Assembly: GCA_941918925.1 (NCBI GenBank)
Contig: OW799233.1
Location: 42,260,473 to 42,324,472, forward strand
Source: Phyto melanocephala
Taxonomy: Eukaryota > Arthropoda > Insecta > Diptera > Rhinophoridae
Direction: 5' to 3'
Length of the DNA: 64,000 bases
Of the stretch, positions 1 through 9,578 are shown piece by piece. The position numbers were made by a program, and so were the translations under genes. The stretch's first letter is position 1; each line of letters starts with the position of its first letter. The notes beneath the pieces were generated by a model. The model saw only the letters and a program-made list of their open reading frames with translations, had not been told where the DNA came from and searched no databases.

Positions 1-450
1 CAATATGACGCACAATAAATACATATATATGGTCGAATATAGTACTTTAAAGATTGATCCACTTTAATCACCTTTCAAATGACCAGTAAAATGCAGTAAA
101 CTATGGTCACTTATAGTAATTACGGATTTGCCCACTTTTATCCTCACAGTATTCGTATCAAATGAAAGGGTTTCATCAGGATTATACAGAAAATTATTAA
201 AATGGTGTAAAATCCAAGATGGTGTCTGCATCAAAATGGCAGACATTTTTTTAAACCCCATCAATTTGTCTATCAAATAAAAGAGCTTGACTAGAAGAAT
301 ACAGTTAACTAGTAATTACATATGTAAACTATGTAAAATTAAAAATCAAAGATGGCGTCGTAAATAATAAAGAAAATGACGTATAACATAAAATCTTTAA
401 TTGCGGCTAAGCTACGATGTGGTCATTATACGTATGTAGATGATGGTGAA
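1..450 (-). repeat. DINE-1/INE-1-like interspersed repeat, 5' part, reverse orientation
   Basis: Read on the minus strand, this stretch has the same internal subrepeats as the copies near 14.1-15.2 kb and 17.8-19.0 kb. These are a 'CCATTTTG..AGACGCCATCTTG' block followed by a 'CTAGTCAAG..CTTTCATTTGATA' block, occurring about three times. The motif 'GGTCGAATATAGTACTTT' near 33-50 is the mirrored, decayed remnant of the family's 5' end (CTATATTCGGC). The 70-codon frame inside it is repeat sequence, not a gene. Family assignment is by resemblance to other copies in this window and to remembered dipteran DINE elements. Confidence 0.65.
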
Positions 451-539
451 GGTAGGTAGGTAGAACAGGCAGATGTTGTGCAGCTCACTTGGGTCTATCT
501 ATAGAATATAATTGAAAGAATAGAACAGAATAGAAATGT

Positions 540-622
540 AAGGGAAGCAGAACAGTCCTGGCGGGAATAGAACTCGCAACCCCCAGACTAGCAGTGCCAG
601 CCCAGGGCTTTATCAGAAATAG
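540..622 (-). repeat. Possible tRNA-derived SINE fragment
   Basis: On the minus strand the segment reads as an anticodon/T-arm-like tract, including 'GGGTTGCGAGTTCTATTCCC', which resembles a pol III B box (GGTTCGANNCC), next to 'GCCAGG'. It is notably more GC-rich than its surroundings. No full tRNA cloverleaf could be drawn and no A box is certain. It could be a decayed SINE head, a tRNA pseudogene or chance. It lies in the intron just upstream of the first visible USP1 exon. Confidence 0.3.
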
Positions 623-704
623 CACTTGTGCTTGTTTTTTTTTTTTGCAGATTGTTAACATATTTACTGCCTGTATATAATATGGTTAACTCTTTTATTT
701 ATAG

Positions 705-3700
705 TTTCGCCGGTCATAGATTATGCAACCTTAAACCTAATCGAGACCTTAAGTGACGAAGCTAAGAAATCAAATAACAAACGTAAACGTAATTCTACAA
801 CAGCTGTACTGTTAGGACTTGCAACATTACACCAACCACGCTCTAAACGCATTACAGCCAATTATCCTAGTCTACCGTTGCCTATTGCTACGAATAAACC
901 ATACAAATCTGTTGCGGGCACAACAAGCACTGTACTAGATAAAAACGAAGCGAAGACAACGTGTGGCAATTTTCTCAAACCATTGCCAGTTGAAGCAACA
1001 AATACGAATTCGAAGAAAAGAGCACGTATAATGTCGCTGTATGAGCGTCCATTCCAAACGACCAATGATGGTCGTGGTAGTGTTGTCCCAAATGGCTATA
1101 TGACTTCAAGTCGTACAAGTGTTAGCAGCGGTGGTGGATCCGGCGGCGGTGCAATGGTTTTAAATGACACCAGCGATACACAGGAAATTGCAAACCAATA
1201 TTATATGTCGGGTTCAAGTGGTTCAGGTATTGCGGGTAGTTCAAATTCATCTTTGGTGGGTAATGGCGGTGCCATAAATCTGGCGCCCACCATGGGTACG
1301 TTGTGTAATATTGGTAACACTTGCTATTTAAATTCAGTCGTCTACACTCTCCGTTTTGCACCACAATTTTTGCACAATCTCCACCATTTGCTGGCAGATT
1401 TAAATGCTCTGCAACAGAATATTGCTAGAGCGCGGGCAAAGTCGTCTTCCTTAGGTCGTGGCATAAATGCAGTTCACATGGAAAATGCTCGTAGTTGGAG
1501 TAGCAAGGATTTGGCCTCTATGGAGCAGTATAATAGTGGTGCGGTAGCTGTTCCCACCTCAGTAGTGGCAACAAATTCCACAGCCCTGACACAAGTCACT
1601 CAGAAAAGTTGTCATCAGCTTTTGACCGAAAAACTGCACGAACTGTATCAAAGTTTGCATCGCAATGAGATCAATGAATCGACCGAACCACATCATGCTG
1701 ACACACTATTACATGCTATTCAAGATGTTAGCAGTATATTTGAGGGTAATCAACAACAAGATGCCCATGAATTTCTCATGTGTCTACTGAATAGTATAAG
1801 AGAAACAAGCCAAACATTAATTAAAGCCATAGCTGAGTGTCCAGATGTGATATTAAATGGGTAAGTGAGCATAGCGTATAATAGTGGGGAAAACTTGTTT
1901 AGTTATTGTTTATTATTGCAGTTATATTTCCAACCCTGATGAAATTGAACGTGATCTTTTGAAACCGCATTCTACTGGTGGTATTGGCGGCATCATTGCC
2001 GGCAGTGGTGGTAACAGTAAAAATACAAATAGTTTAGCCACCGCAGCAAGTTCAAAACCTCCCTCATTCTTTTCACGCAAATCAAAACGAAAAGATGAAA
2101 GTAAAAATTCCAAAAATTCCCGCCTACAATCGCCTCTTAAAGATGCGCTTATGACAGGCAATACGCAGACCACAACCACGGCAAATAGCCTATTCTATTT
2201 GAATACAAATGATCTCAACTCGACAACAGCTGTACCAGCCTCTGCAACTGGGACAGCAGCAGGGAAGTTTAGTGATGTCGGCTGTTTAACCTCACCTTCT
2301 AGCTCTTCGACACATCTGGCGACGGGTGCGCTAATGGATGAAACAGATGCCCCAACGTCTGTGGCCTTAATACTAAAGGATAAACAACGTTTTGAGGGTA
2401 GAATAAGAGAACTGGGCTTAGATTTTTTCAACGAAGACTTTGAGGGCATAACGGTATCATCTACCAAGTGTCTGAGCTGTGAAACGATAACGGAACAGAA
2501 GGAAACGATGATTGATATTGCTGTACCTGTGCCCCAAGCAGGTTACGAAAGCAACGAAGTAATGAATAGACCAAGTTCATTTATACAGGTGAGTTGTTAT
2601 TACACCTCTTTTATTTACATCGCACCTAAAAAATCGTCTACTACTATTACCAAACAAGCATTCCAAATACATTACAAGTAATTAGAATGTACATGAACAT
2701 ATTCAAACAATTAAATTTAAAAAAAAAAATTACATACAAATCTTTTTCCTTTATTTAAACCATTTAATGAAATATTTTCACACAAATAACTTTCTCCACA
2801 AAAACCAAATAAAACATGAAAATTTGTTTAGCTTTCAACCCGAACCACTAATAAATTTATCAACAATCCTTTTTTTCTCACGCAGAACTCCTGCATTACC
2901 CGAGAGTATTTTCGCAATGAAAACAAATATCGCTGTGAACAATGTTGTGGCTATACTGAGGCCATACGATCAATATCATACGAGGTCTTGCCACGTCTAT
3001 TGATCATACAATTGAGTCGGTTTTCGGGAGGCATGGAAAAGATTAACAGTTACATTCCAACTTCATTTACCCTACAATGTTTCTGTTCCAAGTGCTGTGA
3101 ATTAAGTGACGCCAACAAGTTGCACATTTACAAATTGTATAGTGTTATAACGCATGTTGGTGCCACCATGTCGGTGGGCCATTACATAGCCTACACATGT
3201 TCGCTGGATTGGGCCAACGAATACATTAACTGTCCCAAAGAGCAACGAAGAAGAGCTAGTCAAGAACGCAGTCTAGGTACGACCGGAAACAGCACAAGCT
3301 TAGGAAATAGTACACAATCCTCGGCAGCCTCTTCAGGCTTGGGTACCTCGTCAAGTTTTATGAAAATGAAAATGAAATTTGGACGCAGCAAGGCCTCTAG
3401 TTCAGGGGATATGAGTAAAAATGTCAAACAATTGAATGGTTTAAATAGCAACAGCAGCAGCAGCAAATGTATAACAAATGGCATAGGAAAATTGTCAATG
3501 AATAGTTCGGCAGTTAGTGGCGGAATAACCGCCAACTCCCAATGCCCCATAACATGTCAAAGTATTAATTGCTGTGCTATGCGTCTGACGGCGCAACAAC
3601 AATTACAATACCAGTCAGCCAACAATAGTACTAGTGATTTTAGCGAGGAATCTTCCCAATACTCGAATGGTTCGGGTTACAATACCCCAGCCAACTATAA

Positions 3701-4088
3701 CAATAACATACATAATCATCCCTACAGCACTTCAAACAATACATCGGGTTACGGCAGCACGGGTAGAGGATCGACAAAAGCCTCCTATGCAACCACGCAA
3801 AATAATTGCAGTGAACCGATTTGGTATATGTGCGACGATGACAAAATTAAAGCCATGACACAAAGAGAATTCGAGGAACTTTTATCACCAGCCCGTAAAA
3901 TAACAATAACACCGTATTTACTATTCTATGCTCGTTACAATTTACAAACAACACCACCTAAATCGGCAACCGTATCGTCGTCTTCACCGGGTCCGGGTCC
4001 GGTCACCTCATCGCCACATACATCGTGGTCGAATGAAAGTCTACAGAGTAGTGGTCAAAGTGCACATAGTTCAGGTATGCGTATGTGA
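705..4088 (+). CDS. Usp1: Ubiquitin-specific protease, USP1-like deubiquitinase (5' end missing)
   Basis: Three exons join in frame: 705-1860, 1922-2588 and 2886-4088 (stop TGA), giving about 1,007 residues. The acceptor before 705 and open coding to its edge (phase 2 bases TT, then SPVIDYATLN) show that at least one exon lies upstream. Catalytic Cys box GNTCYLNS: Cys codon at 1322-1324. QQDAHEFLMCLL lies near 1755-1790. A zinc ribbon is formed by CLSC (about 2470) and CEQC (about 2933), with TEAIRS after it. The His box is SVGHYIAY (His at 3180) and the acid region is WYMCDDDKI (about 3825), closing with YLLFYARY. The order and the CLSC..ET / C..C..YTEA pattern match USP1, which with UAF1 deubiquitinates FANCD2 and PCNA in the nucleus. 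The long Ser/Asn/Gly-rich inserts are typical of fly orthologues. Introns are 61 bp and 297 bp with GT-AG ends. The symbol rests on motif recognition, not a search. Confidence 0.88.
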
Positions 4089-4480
4089 GATTCAGAAATG
4101 TCTGCAACAACAACAACTAAAAGTAAGCATAAGAGCAATACAAGTTATGGTAATAATATTAATAATAATAACAATAACAACAACAACAACCATTATATTA
4201 GCAGTGTTAGTAGTAATAATATTATTAACAATAACAATAATAGTAATATTAGTTATAGAAGTGGTAATAATAAAAGCCTGACTAAATGCAATTGTAAAGA
4301 ACAGGTAATATAAGTTAAACTTTCAAAATAATAAAAAGCAAAACATAATTTAATTCAAAATTAAAAAACAAAAAAAAAGTATAAAAATAAAACTATAAAC
4401 AATTTAAATTGTATTTCAAAGAAAAAGTGGAACTAAAAACTGTTAAAATTTAACAAAAAAAAAAAAAAAAAAAAAAAAAT
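4089..4480 (+). other. Probable 3' untranslated region of the USP1-like gene
   Basis: Directly after the stop comes a CAACAA tract, then AAT/AAC trinucleotide runs (about 4140-4275). Candidate polyadenylation signals AATAAA occur near 4330 and 4386. A run of about 25 A residues sits at 4455-4479. Open frames across the trinucleotide runs are low-complexity artefacts. Confidence 0.5.
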
Positions 4481-5232
4481 ATTTTATATACATAATTAAC
4501 AAATTTGTATTTTCTATTTATCTATCTTATCATATTTTCATCATAATAGTGATATTTACTAACACATATTATCTATCCTTATCTATCCTACATTATTTTT
4601 CTATAGTTATTGTTCTTACTCACTTTTCAATGTTATTTCTTTTTTTTTTTATTTAATATTTTTATTTCTAGATATATCTTTATCGTTATGATTTAAGATG
4701 TTTTGAAAGTATTATGATTTTTTTTAAGTAAAATGATTATCTGTTTACTTTAGTTTCTACATTATTTAGCAAATTATTTAGAATTTTTTTTTAACACTAA
4801 AACTTTTTAAAAATATATACTAAGCATTTGAAAGTCTAAAATTTAGTTATTTAATGTTTTCGACCTGTTAGCCATGCTATTGATATTATCATATCTAAGA
4901 TAGAAATTTTTGGACTAACAAACTAAGACGTTCTAAAATCAAGCAAAGCACACAAAAAAGCCTGCAGGTTGTAAAAGGCATTGACATTTTTAGACATTTC
5001 GCAATTAACCCCGAAATTTTCTAGGCAAAATTATTTGCTTGATTATCGATAGTGAACAAAGCTCAGTTTCCAAAAATTTTATAACAGACAGCAACTAAGA
5101 ACTGTTCGTTTGAAAAATAACATTATATGGGTAACTAAGCAGTAGTAATTGCTAGCTGGCAGCTGAAGTTTGATTGCAATCCATGATCGATCCATGATGT
5201 TTTCTTATCTAAATATTTGCATTTAGTTTATA
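4481..5232. other. AT-rich intergenic stretch
   Basis: I see no gene or clear repeat boundary. It has simple T-rich tracts and scattered short palindromes only. Confidence 0.6.
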
Positions 5233-5675
5233 GGGCCTGTTCGTAAACGCATCACTGCGCTGCACAATATGATTACTTTGCGCTGCCACTGCAAATCATA
5301 TGTTGCTGATGCTTCTTTTTGCTTATTTTATTGCTGCATTTACAAACGATCGAACACTGCGGAAAAATGGAAAAAATAATAATAAATTTAATTTGTGAAT
5401 TTAAAAATACAATATCTGATATATATTTCACATTCGAGGCTAAAAATGTTTAAAAAGTAAAATAATCAAAAATAAATCATAAAAAATCACATTCTTTATA
5501 CTCACACATCTATTGCATCAGCCATTTTTGTGATTAGTTTTTTGTATTTATTTGCGCATAATAGACTTTAATGTTGAATTTACGAACAGATGACAGCTGC
5601 AGTGTTGCCAACGTTTGCATTTACGAACATTGTGCGCATAATATGCACAGCTGTGATGCATTTACGAACAGGCCC
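5233..5675. mobile_element. MITE with 23-bp terminal inverted repeats and ATA target duplication
   Basis: The left end GGGCCTGTTCGTAAACGCAT is mirrored at the right end (ATGCATTTACGAACAGGCCC region, 5653-5675) with one mismatch over 23 bp. The element is 443 bp long. It is flanked by ATA on both sides (5230-5232 and 5676-5678). A 3-bp duplication and G-rich ends fit the PIF/Harbinger superfamily, which is an inference. No transposase is encoded. Confidence 0.75.
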
Positions 5676-5683
5676 ATATTTAT

Positions 5684-5794
5684 TAACTGCCGTATTCATA
5701 AAAATATTTTAGGTTTACTAAAAAAATGTTTTACAGAAATTTTTCAAATAAGCCTTCAATAAACCTTAATTATCTTTTTATGAATACGGCAGTT
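5684..5794. mobile_element. Short palindromic MITE, family A, full copy
   Basis: The arms AACTGCCGTATTCATAAAAA and TTTTTATGAATACGGCAGTT face each other over about 111 bp, and inner blocks 'TTTTAGGTTTACTAAA' and 'CCTTCAATAAACC' continue the fold. The same unit recurs at 28465, 36366 and 45222, with partial arms at 9038, 25812 and 26640. TTAA flanks both ends here, but other copies do not confirm a duplication length. Confidence 0.75.
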
Positions 5795-6079
5795 AAAATT
5801 TTAAACAAAGTTTTACACCCTTATTCGTTATAAACTTTTTAATTTCCAACAGCTTTTTAAAACACAATTGTATGAATCTTTAGTTTAAACTTTAAATTGT
5901 TTTATGAATTTGGGGTATTAGTCTCAAACAAAAAAACTTGCCCTATAACATTTTAAAAAGGCTTTAATATTTTTTAAAATTTCTACTATATTCTACAGTT
6001 TAGTTTTGCATTTATTCAGTTTTATTTTGTCAAAATTGTCAAACACAATTTAAAAAAATAGGAGTTTTGCCATATCTAA

Positions 6080-6337
6080 AGGAGCTAATACACGGCATGT
6101 TTTTTACATCTGACTTGTCAAATTCTCCACTGCTAATACGATCATGTCGTGTGTTACATTTAAAACATTACTTCTGTAAAAAAACATGTGTTGAGACATC
6201 TGACAAAATTTCAATTAGAGCGCGCTGTATTATCTTTTGTCAAAACATGTGGCATCAGCCGTTGGCAGAAATGTCTGCTGCTGCTCACAAATTTTAATGT
6301 CAGTCAGATGTAAAAAACATGCCGTGTATTATAGCCT
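6080..6337. mobile_element. 258-bp MITE with TIRs and TAA target duplication
   Basis: The inner TIR CACGGCATGTTTTTTACATC (6091-6110) is exactly mirrored at 6309-6328, with ends AGGAGCTAATA and TATTATAGCCT. TAA occurs on both sides (6077-6079 and 6338-6340). The 3-bp TWA-type duplication suggests PIF/Harbinger. The 76-codon frame that spans it is formed by the element and is not a gene. Confidence 0.72.
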
Positions 6338-6461
6338 TAAGACGTTTTTTAAGAAGTTTTTGACACAACAATATCCCTTACACATTTACACTTTGTAATT
6401 TTTTTGTGTTAAAAATAATATTTAAAAAAAATATTTTTTTTTAAATTTATTGTAACAACAC

Positions 6462-7310
6462 CTTTCAAGTTGAAATTGAGAAAATACAAATTTAAATCAA
6501 TAAGAAATACAATTTAATATTGAGAAAGTACGAATTGAAATTAAGAAACACAAATTAATATTGAAAAAATACGAATTTAAATTAAGAAATACATTTTAAT
6601 AATTTTGAGAAAATATTAATTGAAATTAAGAAATACAAATTAATATTGAGAAAATATTAAAATTAAGAAATACAACTTAATGAGAAAATATGAATTGAAA
6701 TTAAAAAATACAAATTAATATTGAGAAAATACTAATTGAAATTAGGAAAATAAAAATTAAAATTAAGAAAATACAAATTCAAATCGAGAAAATTCAAATT
6801 ATTATTAGAAAAAAGATGAGATGTTTACAAGACAAATTATAAACTCGAATTTTTATTTTGTTGTCAAACTAATTTCTATGTATTGCAGTTATCACATTAA
6901 CACAGTCCAGAACAAAAAAATCTTTAGCTATAACCATTAAATTCTATGAATTACCGCCCGCAACTATGTTAATCTTGCGATTGGCATCAACTTTCATTAT
7001 CACAACCGACATTGTTTTTTCTGTGTATATATGTATGTATGTGTTAATGCTTACATAGTTTTGCCAACTGAATTTGTACTTTAAGTTTAATTTGTATATT
7101 CTTAACATTAATTTTTATTTTCTTAAATTCAATTTGTTTTTTCTTAATAATAATTTGTATTTCTTAATTTCAATTTGATTTTTTTTTCTCAATATTAATT
7201 TGCATTTCTCAATTTCAATTTGTATTTTCGCAATATTAATTTGTATTTCTTAATTTCAATTTGGATTTTTTCAAAGTTAATTTATATTTTCTCAATTTCA
7301 ACTTGAAAAG
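6462..7310. mobile_element. Foldback-like element with tandem-repeat arms
   Basis: The left arm (6462 to about 6830) is an array of roughly 30-45-bp variants of 'GAAATTAAGAAATACAAATT / AATATTGAGAAAATA'. The right arm (about 7075-7310) is the reverse complement of the same array. The outermost 24 bp (TTTCAAGTTGAAATTGAGAA...) are mirrored almost exactly at the other end. About 245 bp of unrelated sequence lies between the arms. This architecture is like Drosophila FB (foldback) elements. I see no target duplication and no transposase. Confidence 0.65.
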
Positions 7311-8236
7311 ATGAATAGCATATTTTCAATATTTCGAATTTTTTATTGAAATTAAAAACTTTCTTAAAAAAAAAGAACCGATTTAAAATTTCCTTTAACT
7401 TGATCTTTTATGATTCGTTTTCTTATTTTTAATAATAAAATAGTATTATTTGTTTGTTTTTCTTTTAACACTTACATTTATCACTTTAAAAATATTAACT
7501 ATACACATGAATATCTACATTTATCTATCTTTCTATATATTCTCTCACTATTAACATTATAACATAAAACCATTTGAAAATCATATATGTATTTCTCTCT
7601 ATTGGACTGATTTGCTGCATACCTTGTTATGTACTAAACTATATATAAATTAAAAAAAAAATCTATAAAAATAATTATACACGTTATAAACAATGAAAAT
7701 TGAGAAAATAATTAAATAAGTTAAATACTATTAAAAAAATAATAATAATATATATAATAAATAAAAATAATAAAAACATAATTAATACCTATAATAATAC
7801 TTAACACATTATTTTTTTTTTTTGTTTATTTTATTTTCCTTAGGATTTCTTTTATTATATTAAAATAACGATCAATTGTTTATTTAGTATTTTTAATAAT
7901 TAATCCATTTACAGTTGTTTATAAGCTTAGCTCTCTTTTAGTTTTTATTTGTTTTATTATTATTTTTTTCTTTGTTTAATAAAAAAAAATACAAATTTTT
8001 CTTCTTCTATATTTAAGTCTTAATGCCTGGTTACGTTTATGTTAACGGTTTAAATATGTTTTTAAAAACTGTCAGTACATCTTTGCGATAAAAAATAACC
8101 AGACATTAAATAAATAAAGCTGAAAGCATTCAAGAAGAATATTATATAGTTATTAGTAATAAAATAAAAAAAAAACATTCAAATTGAAATCTTTGGTTTT
8201 TTAATTTAATTTTTACTTTATTGGTTGTTGGGTTTA
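7311..8236. other. AT-rich intergenic stretch
   Basis: Poly-T and (AAT)n tracts, for example 7735-7800. No gene or repeat boundary recognised. Confidence 0.6.
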
Positions 8237-8284
8237 AACTGTAGTGCGATTCACTAACTTTTAACGATCCGACAATCGTTAAAT
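8237..8284 (+). repeat. Dispersed repeat, ACTGTAGTGCGATTCACTAA type, copy 1
   Basis: Contains 'TGCGATTCACTAAC' followed by 'TTTTAACGATCCGACAATCG'. The second part is mirrored exactly at 11563-11589, and the first part recurs in the same orientation at 9530. It is probably the end of a decayed TIR element. Whether 8237 and 11590 were ever ends of one 3.3-kb unit cannot be told. Confidence 0.5.
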
Positions 8285-8599
8285 TTGTTGGCACTCATTG
8301 CTATTCGCACAAATGAAACGATCGACGGTTTTTTCATTGGGAATATTCGTCATCAAAAATTAAACACATTTGTGTACATGAGAATGCATACAATTATGAC
8401 ATCGGTCGAAATTCGAAATCATTTAAAATAAATATAACAAACTTAACTACAAAAATAGCTTTTATTTGTGTTTTTGCAAATGTTTGAGTTTTTTAAGTCA
8501 ACTTTTTTTTTAATATGGTCACACTATTAGCTGTTATAGGAAAACAAATTTTTAATTATTTTTTTCTTCACGTACTTCCCATACGTAAAAAGTTTTTAC

Positions 8600-8817
8600 T
8601 AAGGCATATTTATTTATCAGGTAGTATTGTCAGCTGATTATTTCTTTCTTCATTTGTTTCAAACTTCAGGGGCCGAATTACGGCATTCGAACGTGATCGA
8701 AATTTAAAAATTCTTATTAGAATCTCTATACCTAAAGCACAGCGAACTCGATCGTTCGAGTGAAATTTCGATCGATATATAATGCCGTAATTCGGCCCCA
8801 GCTTTCAAAGTCCATAG
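8600..8817. mobile_element. hAT-like MITE family C, truncated and interrupted copy
   Basis: The left end TAAGGCATATTTATTTATCA, then TCAGCTGATTATTTC, matches the intact copy that follows. The copy is interrupted by a 129-bp element at 8670-8798 and stops at 8817, where a second family C copy is inserted. Confidence 0.65.
8670..8798. mobile_element. 129-bp MITE with GGGCCGAATT ends, nested in family C
   Basis: The ends GGGCCGAATTACGGCATT and AATGCCGTAATTCGGCCC are an exact 18-bp inverted pair. CAG flanks both sides (8667-8669 and 8799-8801). Like the element at 5233 it starts GGGCC and has a 3-bp duplication, so a PIF/Harbinger-type origin is inferred. Confidence 0.75.
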
Positions 8818-9025
8818 CAAGGCATATTTATACATCAGGTAGTCTTGATTCGTCAGCTGATTATTTTTTCTTCACTTATTTTAAATTTCAGCTGTCAAAG
8901 TTCATAGATAAAAAATAATTTTCTCTCTTCTCTCATTTATTTCAAATGTCAAACTTTATATATAAAAAATATAAATAAAAAAGGTCTCTCCGAACTTCGA
9001 TTACCTGATGAATAAATATGCCTTG
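8818..9025. mobile_element. hAT-like MITE family C, intact copy
   Basis: 208 bp, starting CAAGGCATATTTATACATCA and ending TGATGAATAAATATGCCTTG. The flanking 8-bp duplication GTCCATAG is exact (8810-8817 and 9026-9033). The same length is found at 53132. It carries the internal TCAGCTGATTA motif shared with family D. Confidence 0.85.
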
Positions 9026-9037
9026 GTCCATAGGCCA

Positions 9038-9099
9038 ATAGAGAAATTTGTCAAATAAGCCTTCAATAAACTTAAAATTTTTTTTATGAATACTGCCCT
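9038..9099. repeat. MITE family A, right arm only
   Basis: 'TTTGTCAAATAAGCCTTCAA..' followed by 'TTTTATGAATACTGCCCTTA' is the right half of the palindromic unit seen whole at 5684 and 45222. The left half is absent. Confidence 0.6.
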
Positions 9100-9271
9100 T
9101 ATTATTTTGTTGCGTTTTATAAAAATTTTCATTCTTTTATTATTTTTGTTCTTTCTTTGCACAAACAGTAAACAACTTTATCAAGTACCTGTAATAGATG
9201 TTTATTTTTTGTGGATATTATACTTTATCGACAAATTTTTGCCGACGAATCCGTCGTCAAATCACTCTGAA

Positions 9272-9354
9272 TTGCCATTGTGGTGATATTGTTTATAACA
9301 ATTTCATGGCAATTCCGAGTTTTTTAAAAATGAACTCGGAATGCAGAACACAGG
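9272..9354. repeat. Hairpin-containing dispersed repeat, copy 1
   Basis: Two consecutive hairpins: GAATTGCCATTG..CATGGCAATTC, then TTCCGAGT..ACTCGGAA followed by TGCAGAACA. A close copy stands at 15955-16038. Its nature is unknown; a MITE or snap-back repeat is likely. Confidence 0.5.
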
Positions 9355-9529
9355 CGATAAATTTGCTTTGTATTTTAGCAATTTCAAATACAAGCTTTTT
9401 GCTTATTAGCTGCACAAAGGTTAAGTCGGCAATTTCATGTAAAAAGCAAAAGAATATTTTTTTTCCTCAAAATAACTTTCAAACAATCACAGTCAAACAG
9501 GAAACAGTTGGGATTCTAATGTTGCGTAC

Positions 9530-9578
9530 TGTAGTGCAATTCACTAACTTCTTTTAACGATAATCGTATCGTTTTAAA
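9530..9578 (+). repeat. Dispersed repeat, ACTGTAGTGC type, copy 2
   Basis: 'ACTGTAGTGCAATTCACTAA' followed by a degraded TTTTAACGATAATCG, in the same orientation as 8237. Confidence 0.45.

Noticed and set aside
1122..1364. Minus-strand 80-codon frame inside the USP1 exon
   Set aside because: It is antisense to the well-supported catalytic Cys region; Tyr/Pro/His/Leu composition reflects the complementary codons.
3928..4281. 117-codon frame overlapping the USP1 C-terminus and 3' region
   Set aside because: The second half is Ile/Thr/Val only, read from the trinucleotide repeats; the USP1 frame with YLLFYARY is the real one to 4088.
6461..6830. Left tandem array considered as a possible CRISPR-like array
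   Set aside because: Units are contiguous, variable and have no unique spacers; the array has an inverted partner and this is eukaryotic DNA.
9086..9557. Two overlapping small frames with a hydrophobic start
   Set aside because: They begin in MITE arm sequence, run through a dispersed hairpin repeat and show no conserved features.
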